Positions 20,350 to 33,300 of a stretch of DNA of 64,000 nucleotides are shown one piece after another. The stretch covers positions 1,475,356 to 1,539,355 of the forward strand of contig VXAY01005987.1 of NCBI GenBank assembly GCA_013399855.1, written 5' to 3'. Source of the stretch: Oxyruncus cristatus (lineage: Eukaryota; Chordata; Aves; Passeriformes; Cotingidae). The notes under the pieces were generated by a model. That model saw only the letters and a program-made list of their open reading frames with translations, had not been told where the DNA came from and searched no databases. Position 1 is the stretch's first letter; every line of letters starts with the position of its first letter. The position numbers were made by a program, and so were the translations under genes.

Positions 20350-21270
20350 GTCATATATCTTGGTGTCAGTAAGGCTTTGACATGGTCTTACGTCACAGGC
20401 CACTGTGTCCAGGTTGAGCTGTGGTAAGACAGGTACCAGAATACCTTAGAAAAGTGAATTCAAATCGTAGTCAGCAATGATTCAGTGTCTAACTGAAGAC
20501 TAGGTTGTGTGAGATTTGACACAAGTCTGTCCTAGGGATCTGGATGATGAAATAAACTGTATATTTATTTAGTCAGGGGCTGAGAGCCTGGAAGGGACTA
20601 GAACCCCACTCGTGAGATGAGTGCACTTTCAAGGGATTATGACAAATTCCTTTTTAAGGGACTAGTCTCAAAGGAGTAGTTTTAAATAAAGGACAAGTCT
20701 TAAATAGCCAGTATGGAGTTAAGTGAGGACATAGGCTTAGGATTTGGTTTCCATTGCAGGTGTGGAAACAAATATGTTGGAATCAATTCTGAGGGATTTG
20801 ATAATGTGTCAAAACTGAAGTAAGTGCTATACTGATGAAAAAAACCAAACCCAAACAATCATCAAGTGAGGACACTTAAATAGGAGGTTTTTAACTCAGA
20901 CAGTTAATACAATTGTTCTGCTTTACTGGAGTACTGTGTTATACACCACCCTTGAAGAGAGGTGAAAGGAGTCTAAAAAAGGAAAGAAACAAAGATACTT
21001 CAGAAAACTAACGCAAAAAAAAAAAAAAAAGGACTGGGGCCGCATAGTCCAGAGAAGGAAAATCTGAGAAAAATGTAGGCTGCAGTCTTCAAATATGTAA
21101 AAGCTCATCATAAAGAGGGTTGTGGTTGATTACATGCTCCACCCATACTCTGCCTTAGGTGAACAAGGATCAAGAACATGAGATTACACTAGAGGAAATA
21201 CTGCACAGATGTTTGAGCTGCAGAGTACTTAAGGAGACCAAGGAGCTTTAATCACTGGCAATTTTAAATA
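20350..21270 (+). mobile_element. Ancient CR1-like LINE, highly decayed
   Basis: Weak but ordered similarity to CR1 ORF2 can be followed. GTCAGTAAGGCTTTGACATG resembles the motif A region (FSKAFDTV) at about 20366. TCTGTCCTAGGGATCTGGAT with TGATGAAATA follows at about 20527, matching the region after motif B. CTCATCATAAAGAGGGTTGT and an ORF2-tail-like stretch lie near 21105-21200. All frames are broken, and an A16 run interrupts it at 21015. It is far older than the copies at 1302 and 8970. Boundaries are estimates. Confidence 0.6.
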
Positions 21271-22322
21271 ATGAATATTTTCAATCCTATATTCTAGGAA
21301 TCTGTGATCTCACCCATTTTATGGGTGAGAACCAACACATTTAATGAAGAGTCTGAAATAATTGTCAGAAAAGAGCGATTTTTTTCAATAATGACAGCTC
21401 TTCTTGCTGATTTCTCCAATCTTTGCCACATTTCCCTAGTTGTCAGAAAGAGTGATTTGCCCCAGCTCGAAGCCTGCATTTGAGTTTAGAGAGGTCAAAC
21501 ACTGCTCATACTGTCCGTGAGCACATGGTGGCCTTTGAGACCTTTTGGCAGAGCACGTGGTGGACAGTGCAGCCCCTCTCCATCATGGGGCTCAACTTCC
21601 CCAGGATCATTTCATCATCTCTTCAAGCAAAATAAAAGCAGTTCTGGGGGTGGGGCTGAGGAGTGGTTGTTAAAATCTCTCTTTCCTCAATGTAAGCAGC
21701 ATCTTTATGAGGACAGCGAAGTACTACCAGCTGGAGAATTAATTTAGAAATTTCCTTTTATGGAAGAAGTCTTTTTCTAACACTACCAAAGAGAAGCTTT
21801 TAAAGAACGGCACTAATTTGAAAAGCTTACTGTTTCCTTTTAGGCTGTGGATTCAGTCTAAATAAAGTGCATCTTCCCATTGCAGTGCAGACATTTTCAA
21901 ATGCACTGACAGCAACAGGGAGATTTTGGTTATCAGTGAATCTGTCTGTGTTTTATTCGCCTAACAAAATAATTTTGTTGTTCAACATTAAACATCCATT
22001 TTAGATGGGAAGAATCTAATTCTCCTTACTGGGGACAGATCCAGCTGTGCCAGAGGATGGAAGAAAGGGGGGACGGAGAAACAGGGTGAGCTGTGTAGTT
22101 GAGTGGCCGCAGCTACTCCGTGCAGCTGAAGGGGGCCATGCAGGACGCAGCAGTGATGCTAATGTGACAAGGAGAGACTCCAACCACCTTCACTCTTTTC
22201 CGCTTCAGTCCATACGTATCTGTCTGGTCCATGTGAGCCTCCAGGCAAGCCACCTGCTATTCACATGCAGTAAGGTTGCTTTTCTGTGCAGTCCTATGCT
22301 GATGTAGGAATCCTGTTTCTAA

Positions 22323-22361
22323 AGATTTTATTTTGGATACATTAGATTTTATTTTGGATAC
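22323..22361 (+). repeat. Exact 18-base tandem pair, period 21
   Basis: AGATTTTATTTTGGATAC occurs at 22323-22340 and 22344-22361. The exact identity suggests a recent slippage duplication. Confidence 0.9.
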
Positions 22362-24729
22362 TCATTTTGCCAAGTAGTGGTGGTTTGCTTTTGACTTTTC
22401 TAAAAGTCTCTTATGCCAAACTGTCTCAGCCTGCATTTTGTCTTTACTCTATATCCTTCCTTGCTTGTATTTGCCATTAGGCTAGCATTTTCACAAACTT
22501 TGCTGTTTTGGGACCTAGAGACAGTTTTACGAGGTGTTTAGCACCCAGAACTCCAGCTGAAGTCAGCTCTAACTGAGTGGAACAGAAACTGGGACTAATA
22601 CATACAAGAAGTTTGTAGACTGTGTCAGGTCTGATCCCTGCTGCATCCTCAATGCCTGGTATCTATCCAGCACTAGGTGATGCTGTCACCTCCTTCCTAG
22701 ATCATAGAAGACCTGGATTCAGACAGGCAAAACATTTACTTTTGATTGACCCAGGATGATTTCTTGGGGGCTGTCTGTGTAGCAGACACAGCTATCTGTT
22801 AAACCTTAGTCTGATGTTGTAGACATTTTCAACTGAGGCAATAACCTGTTTCAGAGGATGATTTGCATGTTGAATTTGACTCATTTAATCAGTGCAGAGG
22901 ATCAGTGCCCAATTTCCATTCTCCTAAAGAAGGTTTTTTGCTCTTTTCATGTTGTGTCAACAAACCATGAACTTGTCAAATTCCACTGCTTCACTGTAAT
23001 TACAGCATGAGCATGAGAAATTATTCACAGAGTCAAAGACAAAGATGTGGCTCCATAAATACATTTGTCAAACTGACCTCAAGCTGGCAGGCGGGCAGCA
23101 CCAGTGCCAAAAAATATTTAGCAGGTGCAAGCATGCCAGCCACTTGTGGTATGCAGTATGTTTCTTTAACGTGGCTGTTTGTGTTGTTTTAGTATCTGTG
23201 GGCAATTCTCTCATGTGCTTCTATTTATTTGCCATGGTATTTTGATTGATACTATGCAGAGCAGCACTTGACAGCCAGACAGCTCATAACCCCATTGTCT
23301 TTTCTCTTTTTTCACTTGTGCTCCAACTGCAAAGTTTGTACATTTTATCTTTCTCCAAGTGATTGGAATCCACTCAAACTTCAGAGAATTGAACATTTGA
23401 TGTAAAGAGGATTGAGTTCTTGCTAAAAGGCAGGGTACAAACAAATGAGCAAACAAGCCCATCAGCCAGATGCAAGGGAGGAAAGGCAGGGAGGAAAAAA
23501 AGCAGTGAAGAGTCAGGATAAGAAATAAATGAAGGTTAAGTGCTTGCAGCAATACATCTCCAGAAGGGTAAAAAAATCACTCTTGATTCTTGATTAAATG
23601 GCCACAGAGGGAAATAAAAACGAAAAAAGACATCAAGACAACTGAACAAGAAATATAATGCCATGCATATGAGGTTTGTTTACCAGTATTCTTTATATGT
23701 TAGCATCTTTACTTAGGCAAGTTGGTTGTTCCACTCTTTTTTCAGCCTGGAAAGAGAAGAACAGAAGGCTATTAAAGAACAAGACAGCTAGGGTAAGAAG
23801 GGGGGTATGAAACCTGTAGAGCACTGGCTTTGAGCATACCCCTGCCTCTGAAGGCTTCACACATATAATGATATAATGAGATGCACATCAAAGGTTTTGT
23901 TTTGCATTGTTTTGGGGTTTTTTTTAGTGTTAATACCATTGACTTCCTTTGCCTTCTTGTAAGCCCAAAGGATTTTTGACACCCATATACCAGGTTTGCT
24001 GCTACTGTGAAAGAGAAGAGGGGCAGGAGACCCAGGAAATAGTGGCAGAGGGCCACTCATGGAGCCAAAGCAAAGAAAGTGGTATAAGAAGTCATAAAAG
24101 TAGGATGTAGGCAGCACCAAATCCAACTTGTCTGAAATGTCCACTAGGTGCTTCCTATTATTTTAATGCCTGGAGTGTCTAAGGCTGAAATTCACTGGGC
24201 ACTTTAACCTGGTATGAGAAGTTGGTTTGGTTCTTGTGGGCAGGTGCAATTTCCTTCCTCACATGCAGCCATCAAGAACAGAAAAGTGGGAACAGAAGTG
24301 GAATATCTGGAAAACATGAAAGGTACTTCATTCAATATCCAGATCCAATTCTGACTAAGTTGGGAATGAGAAAGTTGTTTCTTCTACATGTCTCTCACCC
24401 AAATAAAAATGGAGCATAAGGCCTGGCTTGACAAATTTCGTTTTACTTTTTCATTATAAAATTGCTTGAAAGAAGCTTTCCTTGAAATTCCCCTGTGTGA
24501 AAAGAGCACAGGACTGACATGCAGTCTTGTGCTATTGGATCGAAAACTGGAGTCAATGGTCCTCACAGAAATAAACTGAAGGCATGAATGAAACTTGATT
24601 GCAACAAACTGGGGAACAATGGAAGAGTGGAGTTCTTATTGTCTCTTAGTCCAGATTGCAGAAGTCTGGCTTATGTCAGCTATCTGCTCCTGACTGCATC
24701 TTGCTCACCTCCTCCCCCTCCTCCTGCAG

Positions 24730-24818
24730 GAACAGAACTGTCTTGGAAGCCTAGAGGAGAACACATTTTGGGGAGATCTGTCAGAAACTACATCCAGGCT
24801 GTTGTGGATGCATGTCAG
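24730..24818 (+). other. Strong exon-like unit, unknown gene
   Basis: All core splice signals are present. A branch-point-like CTGAC lies at 24690-24694 and a pyrimidine tract at about 24701-24725. The acceptor CTGCAG ends at 24729, and CAG|GTGAGTAAG at 24818/24819 is a consensus donor. The 89-base unit is open in two frames. In one it enters in phase 1 and leaves in phase 0, and its product includes ELSWKPRGEH and RSVRNYIQAVVDACQ. I recognise no family. It could be a coding exon, a non-coding RNA exon or an unused decoy. No partner exon is certain. Confidence 0.35.
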
Positions 24819-26609
24819 GTGAGTAAGGTTGGTCACAGTCAATGAAAATGTGCAGAAGGTAATTTAATAATTTCATTAAGAGAAATAAAGAACAAAGCTT
24901 TCCTTCCTACGCATGTTGTCTGTAAAAAGCCTTTGGAGCCAGGCCTCCCCATTGCCCTCTGCAGCAGGTAGTCACAGGGGCAAGACTTCCCTTCTCCCCC
25001 TTCCATCCTCAGGTTCACTCCTGTTGGTCTGTCATTTCTGCTGTTCGGCAGCCCAGTGCTGATGGGGTTTGGAGGGGGCACTCACCCGGCCTCAGAACTG
25101 GGGAGGTGCATGTCAGTGCTCACAGAGGAACCTGAATTTGGGCTCCCTGTTCCCTGTCCAAACACCCTCACTAGCAGGATGCTCTACAAAACTTAACCAA
25201 GAGTTCTTCTGCTCATATCTTGCTTGGAGGGAAACCAGAAACACTTATGGTGTCTTGGGCACAGAGGCTTGATGGGAGGTTTTTGCAGGCTGCTGTTATA
25301 CTCAGATACCTGTATCCCACCTAACTGACGTGCAAGTGCTTTTTGCATTCTGTCCTTGTTATCTGCATGGCTTTGATAACATTGGTGGGCTTATGCCCAC
25401 CTAGCTTTGTCTTTTATGAACATGTAAGATACAGGAGACATTTTTACAGGGTATAATTAATGTCATCATGCCAGAAACTGCAGTGGCATAATTACTGTAA
25501 TAAAATTCCCGTACTTGTTTCTAATTCTAATATTGCCTAATCTCTGGCTATAAAATCGAATATTGTGATGTTTTGGAGCACACTTTTTGTAATCATATTG
25601 GTGTTCACTGTTGGCATTTATAAAGAGTTTCTACACTGTTGCTGTTTTTTTGTCCTACTCGGAAGGCTGCCTGAGGGCTACATATTCCTTTGTCAACATT
25701 TCTGGAGCAAATGTGCTCCTCCATTTCCAAACACCGTGGTAATGCCTGCTTCAAGAAGTTTGTGTGTGGAATCTGGTGAATATTTCACAGATGTGGAGCA
25801 GGACCTCCCTATCAGCCATCATATCTGACCAGATGAAATCTGTAACATCTGCTATTCCTAGTCAGAGACAGCTTTCTGTTATTCCAGCTGTTGCTGAGTA
25901 TGCATTAAGCAGTCCCAATTAGTTCAACCTCCTCCTAATGTTACAGCAGCTTGGTTTTTTGCTGCCACAGAAGAAATATTTTTCAAACCTTGAAGATTTA
26001 TTTGTAGCTGTGATGTTGATAAACCCTCTGAGGGGCTTTCAGATTTTAGGCCAAAATACCAGAAGGCACCAACTGCCAATAAGAATAATAGCTTGCATAT
26101 CATCAGCCTTCTCCAGAATTCAAATAGTGCTATAAATGAGTGAATGAATTCCCTCTTCTGCACTTAGGAAGAATGAATGATGGAAAGGATTAAAACTGGA
26201 AACAGCCTGCCGTAAATTAAATGGAGAAAACCAAAACTTTTGCCCTGGGATCTATTGGACAATGCTGCTTACTATTGGGTACTTCTAGCTGATGTAACTT
26301 TTGCTTCAGCTACATTCAGTTCCTGCCATGATTTGTTGCTGCAGCACACATGAAGAGCTCACTTTAGACATGCTGTAGTACTTTAACTCAGAGGCCTGTG
26401 GGTTGGTGTGGTTTTAAAGCAAAGACAAGTGCTGGTACAGACCTTTCAGCAATGTTCTCCATTCCTAATTCAGCATGACACTCCCTCCCAATGCTTCACA
26501 GCATCACATCTCCCAGAGGTTTTGCTGGTTAGAACCTGTGGCCAGCGGCACTGTAAAATCCGTGCGTTTGATTTAAAGGGACATGAAGACTTTTAATAAG
26601 GTAATTTTT

Positions 26610-26890
26610 TCTTGTTAGTGTCTCTGTCAAGGGAATGAGGCATCATATTTTAATGGCCAATATATTTTGTTAATTATGGCATTTCATTATTTTTCTTTGA
26701 CCTTGTCAACAGTCAGCACTCTGATCATGTGTATATATTAAATGCATTAACGTTCCTCTTTCTAATGATCCAAGCTGTCAAGCAGGGATTGAATAGGCAG
26801 GCAATGACTCTGTGGAATAATGAAAAGATCAAAGCAGCGCCATGAACTTCCCCAGTTTGTGCGGTATACAAGGCAATCACTTTGCAATAT
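26610..26890. promoter_or_regulatory. Candidate conserved non-coding element
   Basis: This AT-rich, repeat-free block has no coding frame but a dense mix of transcription-factor-like words: TCF/LEF-type AGATCAAAG at 26826-26834, a TAATGA core at 26763, and several ATTAA/TTAAT cores. Such composition is typical of developmental enhancers conserved among vertebrates. Conservation itself cannot be seen from one sequence. Confidence 0.2.
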
Positions 26891-29494
26891 TTGATTCCTG
26901 TGACAACAGCTGGAGGAGGGCACCAGCCTCCTCTCCACACAGAGACCTGCACAAAGAGCAGCAGAGTAATTTCAAGCAGTTGTCACTGGCACTGTAGTAA
27001 ACAAAAGCAATCAGCAATAAATGGTACAGAGGCACAAGGTCAGAGGATATAGCCTTCTGTGCACTGTCAGGGAAATGGGAACACTCTCCCTGATGTGGGA
27101 AAGCGCCGAGTGCTGTGCAGGGACCTCTTGCAACACAGCTGCACATCTAAACCAGTTTTTCTTACTTCATGTCCTTCTCCCTTTCTCTGTCCAGATCCTC
27201 TTCTCCTTTGTCAAGACCTGAAGCAAAGAAAATCCATAAAAATTTTCAGAAACTACTGTCTTTTTTTTCCTAATAGTACTTCTCTGAGTCTGCACTGATT
27301 TTCGCACTTTTTAACTGAGAATATTATCTCCTTATGATTCTTCTTCTTCATTTTCCTTGGGTTTTATTTGTCTCTTGTCCTGGGAAAATCAGTGCCACTT
27401 TGCTAAAGCATGAAATTGTGGTGGCTTGTCGATAATTCGTCATTTGATACCTTGGTCAGAATGGCTCATTATCTGTGTGGGAGAGGTAGTATCTTCTGCC
27501 TGTGGTATCTTCTGCCTCTAAATGAGTTACTTAGGCGAAAAAAGCCAAACAAATTAGCACCTGTTATGGCTTTCATTCCCAGTGTTTGGGATTCTATATA
27601 GCTATTAGCACATACTTTTTTTCTGTGTTTTTTTACTAAGTACAAACAGGCAAATAAACACATAGACCTTACTGTCAGGCTCACTTACTGCAGTCTTACT
27701 GGACTAATTGAAAAAAAAAAAACAATGCAATGATAATGTTAAGGTTATAACTAAGCTAGAATCTATGAATCAATTGGTTCAAATTATCCAGCCACTAAAT
27801 TCGTCAAGCAGGTAATGAAATCATATTGTGAAGTTAAGACTGGAAGCGATGGTGGTGTATTAGTTTGTTTTCAGAGGGTTTATGGTGGAGCCAGCTTCCT
27901 CTCAGTATAAGCCCACTGGCAGCAATGGCTCATATGGTGGGTGCCCTGACCCCACTGACAGAGAAGAACCATTGGCGTGACATGTAACATAGCATTTGCA
28001 CCAGTTTCCTCAGAGCCTGGTTGAAGGACGGGGACGAGTTTGTGATGATCACGCATGGCTTTGCACAGTCAGCAATTCCACTTCAGCAGTCTCTGTGAAC
28101 ATATTTTTGCTCTGATTTCTCCCTTTCCATGCAACAATACAAGCTTTCCCCAGCAGTGAACCAATCAATGTAGTAGCTTTTGTATAATTTTATTTTTTAA
28201 TTCAGAAGCTAATGACTAGCTTGATGGCACCTTGATGTTTATTTCTGGGAACCTCTCCTCATCTAATGCATACCCACATATGCATTTAATGAAGGTGTCT
28301 CTTCATTAAATAAAGCCAAAGTGATGACTATGTGTTTCTCCTGCTCAGAGACTCAGGACCTATGAGCTCTCCCATGGTAGTCACTGATCGCTGTCTGGAA
28401 TTGGGAGACAGAGGCTCTGCTGAGGTTAATTCCACGATAAGCTGGCTACACCAGAGGACCAGATTGATAACTTGCTCTTCTGCTTCCCCTTTGCTTATAT
28501 AGGATTTGGTTCTTGTTATGTTGACCCAATTTTTAGAGATGCTTCCAATTTTCTTGCTCTCCTCTATGAGCAAGTCATGCCTGGTCAGAGGTTCTTCCTA
28601 GATGTGACTCATCCCAGTAGTCCTTCTCTCTCCTCATCTTGCCTGTAGCCGAAAGCTCGGTCAATGGAGCGCTGCAGGTACCAGACCAGGCTGAGTGTGA
28701 GTCCCTGGTGTTGCTGTGGCCTTTCAATCTAACCTGGCTCTGCTGCTGGCTGGGAGCAGCACAGCAGCAGCTCCCAGAAAAAAGAAGCAGGCAGGCAGGC
28801 AATGGGCCGAGGCCATGCTGGGTAGCAGTGGGGAGTAAGAGGTTGTGTTGGCGTGGCTGGGGAGCAGATCAAAAATAGAGCCTGGAGGAGGTTTATATTG
28901 CCCTTGTTTTGGCAGCCATGTTGTGACCTGGAGTCAGCAGCTTCCAGAGGGCTGGAAAAATGTGCGTGGAGCTGGAAACTGTCCCTCCTAGCCCGCTCCT
29001 CACTCTGGGGTGGCAGGTCGAGATGCTGTCCAGGAATGCAAGGGAGAAACTCTCCTGGGGCCATCAGAGCCTTCACAGCTCCTCTCTGCAAAAGGTAAAC
29101 AGCCTTTTGTCCAATATCCTGCACCACCTGTCCTGTCCTTCAGTACAGTCTGAGTCACATTTTATATCCAGTGACTATCCCTTTAGTTCTCTCTATTATT
29201 AGTTAAGTTTATTTTGGTTTGAACCATGATGCAGAAGTCATATTTGCCTTGGGAGTGTCCTCTTTCCACCCCATCATCACCACTCCCCCAACAGCTGTTT
29301 CTAATCTCTCTGTTTTGTTTTTAATCTCCTTTTGGGGCTATAATGATACTAGTTACCACCCTCTCAACAAGGCAGCTATTGCTAGTGCAAGGGTATGTAT
29401 TCATCATGAGGAGGAGCTATGCAGAGCCAAACGCAGGCTTGGGAGAGGCAAAAGTTATTCCAGCCCAGCACATGAGTCAGGTTATTGCCAGGTA

Positions 29495-30360
29495 AAATGA
29501 TGCTTTGCTGATGACAATGGCGCATGAAAATACTCTAGAAATACAACTGAAGTATACCCCTTGTGCATACTGCAAAACATCTGGGGCACTGGAAGCAAAA
29601 CTTACTTCTTCAATAAGGGAAAATGCCAAGTTCTGCATGTTGGGGGAAATAACATTCCCATACACCATGATGTGCTGGGGGCCAAGCTGCTTCACTGAGA
29701 AGGACCTTGGCATTCTGGTGGAAAATGTGAACATTCAACATGCCATCCCAGCAAAAAAAAAAGCCAGTGGTGCCCTGGGCTGCATTAGGAAAAGCATTGC
29801 CAGCAGGTTGAGGGAGTTGATCCTTCCCCTTTGCTTAGTGCTGGTGAGGCCTCTCCTGGAGTTCTGTGTCCAGTTCAGGGCTCCCCCAGTACAAGAGAGG
29901 CGTGGACATACTGGGCAGAGTCCAGTGAAGGGTCTCTAGGATGACTGTTATACTGGAACACCTCTCCTATGAGGAGAGGCTGTGAGAGCTGGAACTGTTC
30001 AGCCTGGAGAAGAGAAAGCTCACAGAGGGAGATCTCATCCATGTGTATAAATACCTGATGGAAGAGAATGAAAATAAGGGAGACAGACGCTTCTCAGCAG
30101 TGCCCAGAGATGAGGCAGGATGCAATGGGCACAAATTATACATGAAATTCCATCTGAACTCAATAAAAACCACTTTTTTACTGTGAGGGTGGTCAAACAG
30201 TGACACAGGTTGCCCACAGGGGTTGTGGGGTCTCCATCCTTGGAGAAATTCAAAATCCAACTGAACATTTCCTGGAGCAAACTGCTCTAGCTGTTCCTGC
30301 TTGATCAGGGGGTACTTAGACCCACATGACTTCCAACCTCAACCATTCTGTGATGCTGAG
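29495..30360 (+). mobile_element. CR1 LINE, 5'-truncated
   Basis: From about 29600 the sequence follows CR1 ORF2: the DLGILVENVN block, [30 protein letters not shown], then GTTCAGCCTGGAGAAGAGAA, a GAGGGTGGTCAAACAGTGAC stretch and the terminal CAACCATTCTGTGATG. A FADD-like triplet set at 29504-29515 suggests it reaches back to the polymerase active-site region, but 29495-29600 is less certain. It lacks the polymerase core and endonuclease and is dead. Confidence 0.9.
29505..29939 (+). pseudogene. CR1 ORF2 C-terminal fragment
   Basis: A 144-codon frame beginning at a TTG, so without a credible start. Residues from about 50 onward match the post-polymerase part of CR1 ORF2: [43 protein letters not shown]. 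The upstream FADD-like sequence is in a neighbouring frame, so a frameshift separates it. The frame ends at 29939, while CR1-derived sequence continues to 30360. No function remains. Confidence 0.8.
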
Positions 30361-33300
30361 CTTCTACCTGCTTGCCATGAGCAGGTTTTGGCACAGGCCC
30401 TAGAAAGAGATTTCACTATTCTAGACAAATGATTTCTTTCCTTATGTTCTTGTAATCACTCCCTTCTTTTTTGTTTCTAATTTTGCAACCAGCTTGGCCA
30501 GTAGCTAGGTGCTTTAAAAAAGATCTCCACTGACAAAGGGAAAAAAGTACACATTTCTGCATGACTTGTTTCTCTGACAAGATGGCCAAAATTCCAGGTT
30601 CTGAGGGCATGCTTGGAAAATATGAGGCTAGAAGGCACTGCTGCAAAAATTGCACAGACGGAATATACCTCCCTGACAGCTAGAATACCTACTTTGCAGA
30701 GCTAATTCAGGCAAGGACCTGAATGTCCAAATCAGTGGCATTTTGCTGGAACAAGGAGCAGGCCCTTGCAGTTATTTTTCAACATAGTCTGACATTAAAC
30801 CTTGTTCAACCAGTGTGGTCTGCCGTGTCACTAGATATTTTGAACCAAGTAAGTGACTTTCATGTAATCAAATCCCATTGACTTCAGTGACTTGGGGGGG
30901 GAAAAAAGCCTGTTTCAGGGGCTTTGAATTCTTTTTCTGCCTGGAAGAACACAGGCACTGGTGTTTGCTCTACTTAGAGAATGGGCAGTGGAATTACACT
31001 TAAAATTTCATTTCTCCTTACCCATCTGCAACACACCAAGCAGCAGAAACAACTGCAATTGTGTGTGCTGGGGTTCCCTCCACCCTCTACACTGCGGCGG
31101 TCATTTCCCACACTACACAACTTGATTACTTGATTTGCAGAAGAAATTGACATTAAATAAGTGTGAAAGCGAAGTTTTTGGCTACAGGTACAGCTCAGTT
31201 TTAGAAAGAAAAGAGGGAAGAGGAGAGGGGAAGGGGGGGAGGGTAGGGATGGAACAGTCTTTTTTGGTATTTTTTAAAGGAACAAAATAAGGGCTTTAAC
31301 ACTAATCTAAGAATCTATTTCATGCAGGTAATTTCCACTAAACAGAACATGTTTTTCAAGAAATGGTCACATTGCACTAGTGATATTCAAGGTAATGCAA
31401 AGTGGTATGTGCATGCCATCTAAAGAGCTGAACATCTCCTCCTTGAGTTGATGGGGCAGAGCACAAAATCTACCAACACCAGTTCTGCTCGTATTCATAT
31501 AAACTAAAAGCAGGGACGCATGAAAAAGAAGAATCTCTTGAATGTCAGAAGAATAGGAAGTTAAAAAAAGATAGAAAAAGCTAAGGCAGATTCACAGTCA
31601 AAATTAATCTGGTAGTACGATGAAAAAATTGTAACTAGAAAAGACAACCCAGGGCTCCTACTGGCTCTTGCCCAGAGTTTATTTCCAGATGTGTCAAATT
31701 GATCAGCCTACACATTTAGTAAAGCCTTTGAATTAAAAAACAATCAGCATTTCAGTTTCTTCTTGAAGCTAAACATTAAAGGATATGTGTCTGGTACATT
31801 TGAGGTTGGGCAAAAATGTAGAATTTTCTACGCTAGAGTCATTAAGGAGGAATATTTTAAAATTATATATTAATATAATTTGTTTTTCTAGGGGAATATT
31901 CCTTTTAGAGGGATATATTGTCCTCTGGCATCCTTATTATGTCTTTTATAATAAAAGAAAATTTAAAAATGGGTATATGTACAAGCTAACAGCTTATGTC
32001 TGTCAACATAAGCATCCAGAAATCTGAATATTTACCAGACTCTCCTAGATCTGGGAAAAGGGACAAGAATCTCTAAAAGAAATGTTTTCCAGGCTCTGTA
32101 ACTAAATCAACTTTTTTTGACAAGAGCTGTGGCTGTTACTTGCTGCTGTATATCACTTCACTGGTACCAAGGCTTGGTCTCAGAGACGTGAATGCACCAT
32201 TTATAACAGAAAGTAAAGCCAGAGAAGAGGGGTTGAGCTAAATCAGCAGCCCTTCTCCTTATGAAGTCTGATTTATGTTGGTGACTGGAAGCTCCTGCTG
32301 GTTGTGTCAAACCCCTTGCCACGCTGGCTCGGTAAAACACAGGATTTGTTCCCAGAAGAGCAGAATGATCCAGGCAGATGGGTCAGAGGTCAGCTGTGCT
32401 TCTAGCAGTGAGAGGTAGGAAATCTCTCTTTTTTAGTGTGCACAAAGCACTAACTCCTATTTTCTAAAAGTTATAAAATATGAATCACAGCAGCTATATT
32501 AAAAGAAGTTGAAAGACAGCAAGACTCTGATCTATATGGGCTTCTGTATTTCACTGTCTGTAGCTATATTAAATCAGCAAGCATCTCCCCCCTGTTTTCC
32601 CCTCTCGCTGGTGACATGCAGCCGTCACTGCAGCGGTTGCTAATGGTGACTGCTGTAGCTCAGGCAGATCAAGGCACTGCTAAGAGCTCTGTTGCTGCTG
32701 CACTCGTTCGTCTGCTTCAAGGCTCACACTTCACTAGCTATTGGTTTTGAGGTCATCAAAAGAAATATTTGCCTTTCTTTCTTTGTTCTCTCAAGATTAT
32801 TTTCTGGCTCTTCCAAATGATCGTTGTGTCTTATAGTGGAGAGAACAAAGACTTGTGGCTACAAGCAACTGTGGAGCTGTCTGTATTCTTCCAGGGTGAT
32901 TTAATAAGGGGTAGGAGCTCAAAACAACATGCAAAATCCTCATTTTTTAGACATGGGGAAAGGCTGATGGTGGTGTTTCAGGGCAGTCCTACCTCAAGGG
33001 GAAAAACGAGTCTTTACTCAATCCTGTCACTAGTTCCCTGCTTGATCATTGACCTGTATCCAGAGCTGCTATCAGACTAATACTTGTAAAATTGCTTTGG
33101 GTCCTAAAACTTATTTCAGACGTACAAAGTAACATTGCCTCTGAGTCATATTAATGAAAAGAGGAAATGGATGATGCAAGGCATCCAGCAGCACAAATGC
33201 CTTACTGTGCTTGATTTAGTACACCCTTAGTTCTGTCTTATTAATTTTTTAGTGGGTTTCTAAATGCTAGTGATTAAAAAAAAAAATATATCTTCACTTT

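Larger units (their letters stand above)
21271..29494. other. Unique sequence with exon-like and regulatory-like segments
   Basis: Eight kilobases without recognised interspersed repeats. It holds a 21-base tandem pair (22323), the best exon-like unit of the window (24730), a regulatory-looking block (26610-26890), an A12 run (27711) and a GC-richer patch around 28630-29100. No known protein is recognised. Confidence 0.45.
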
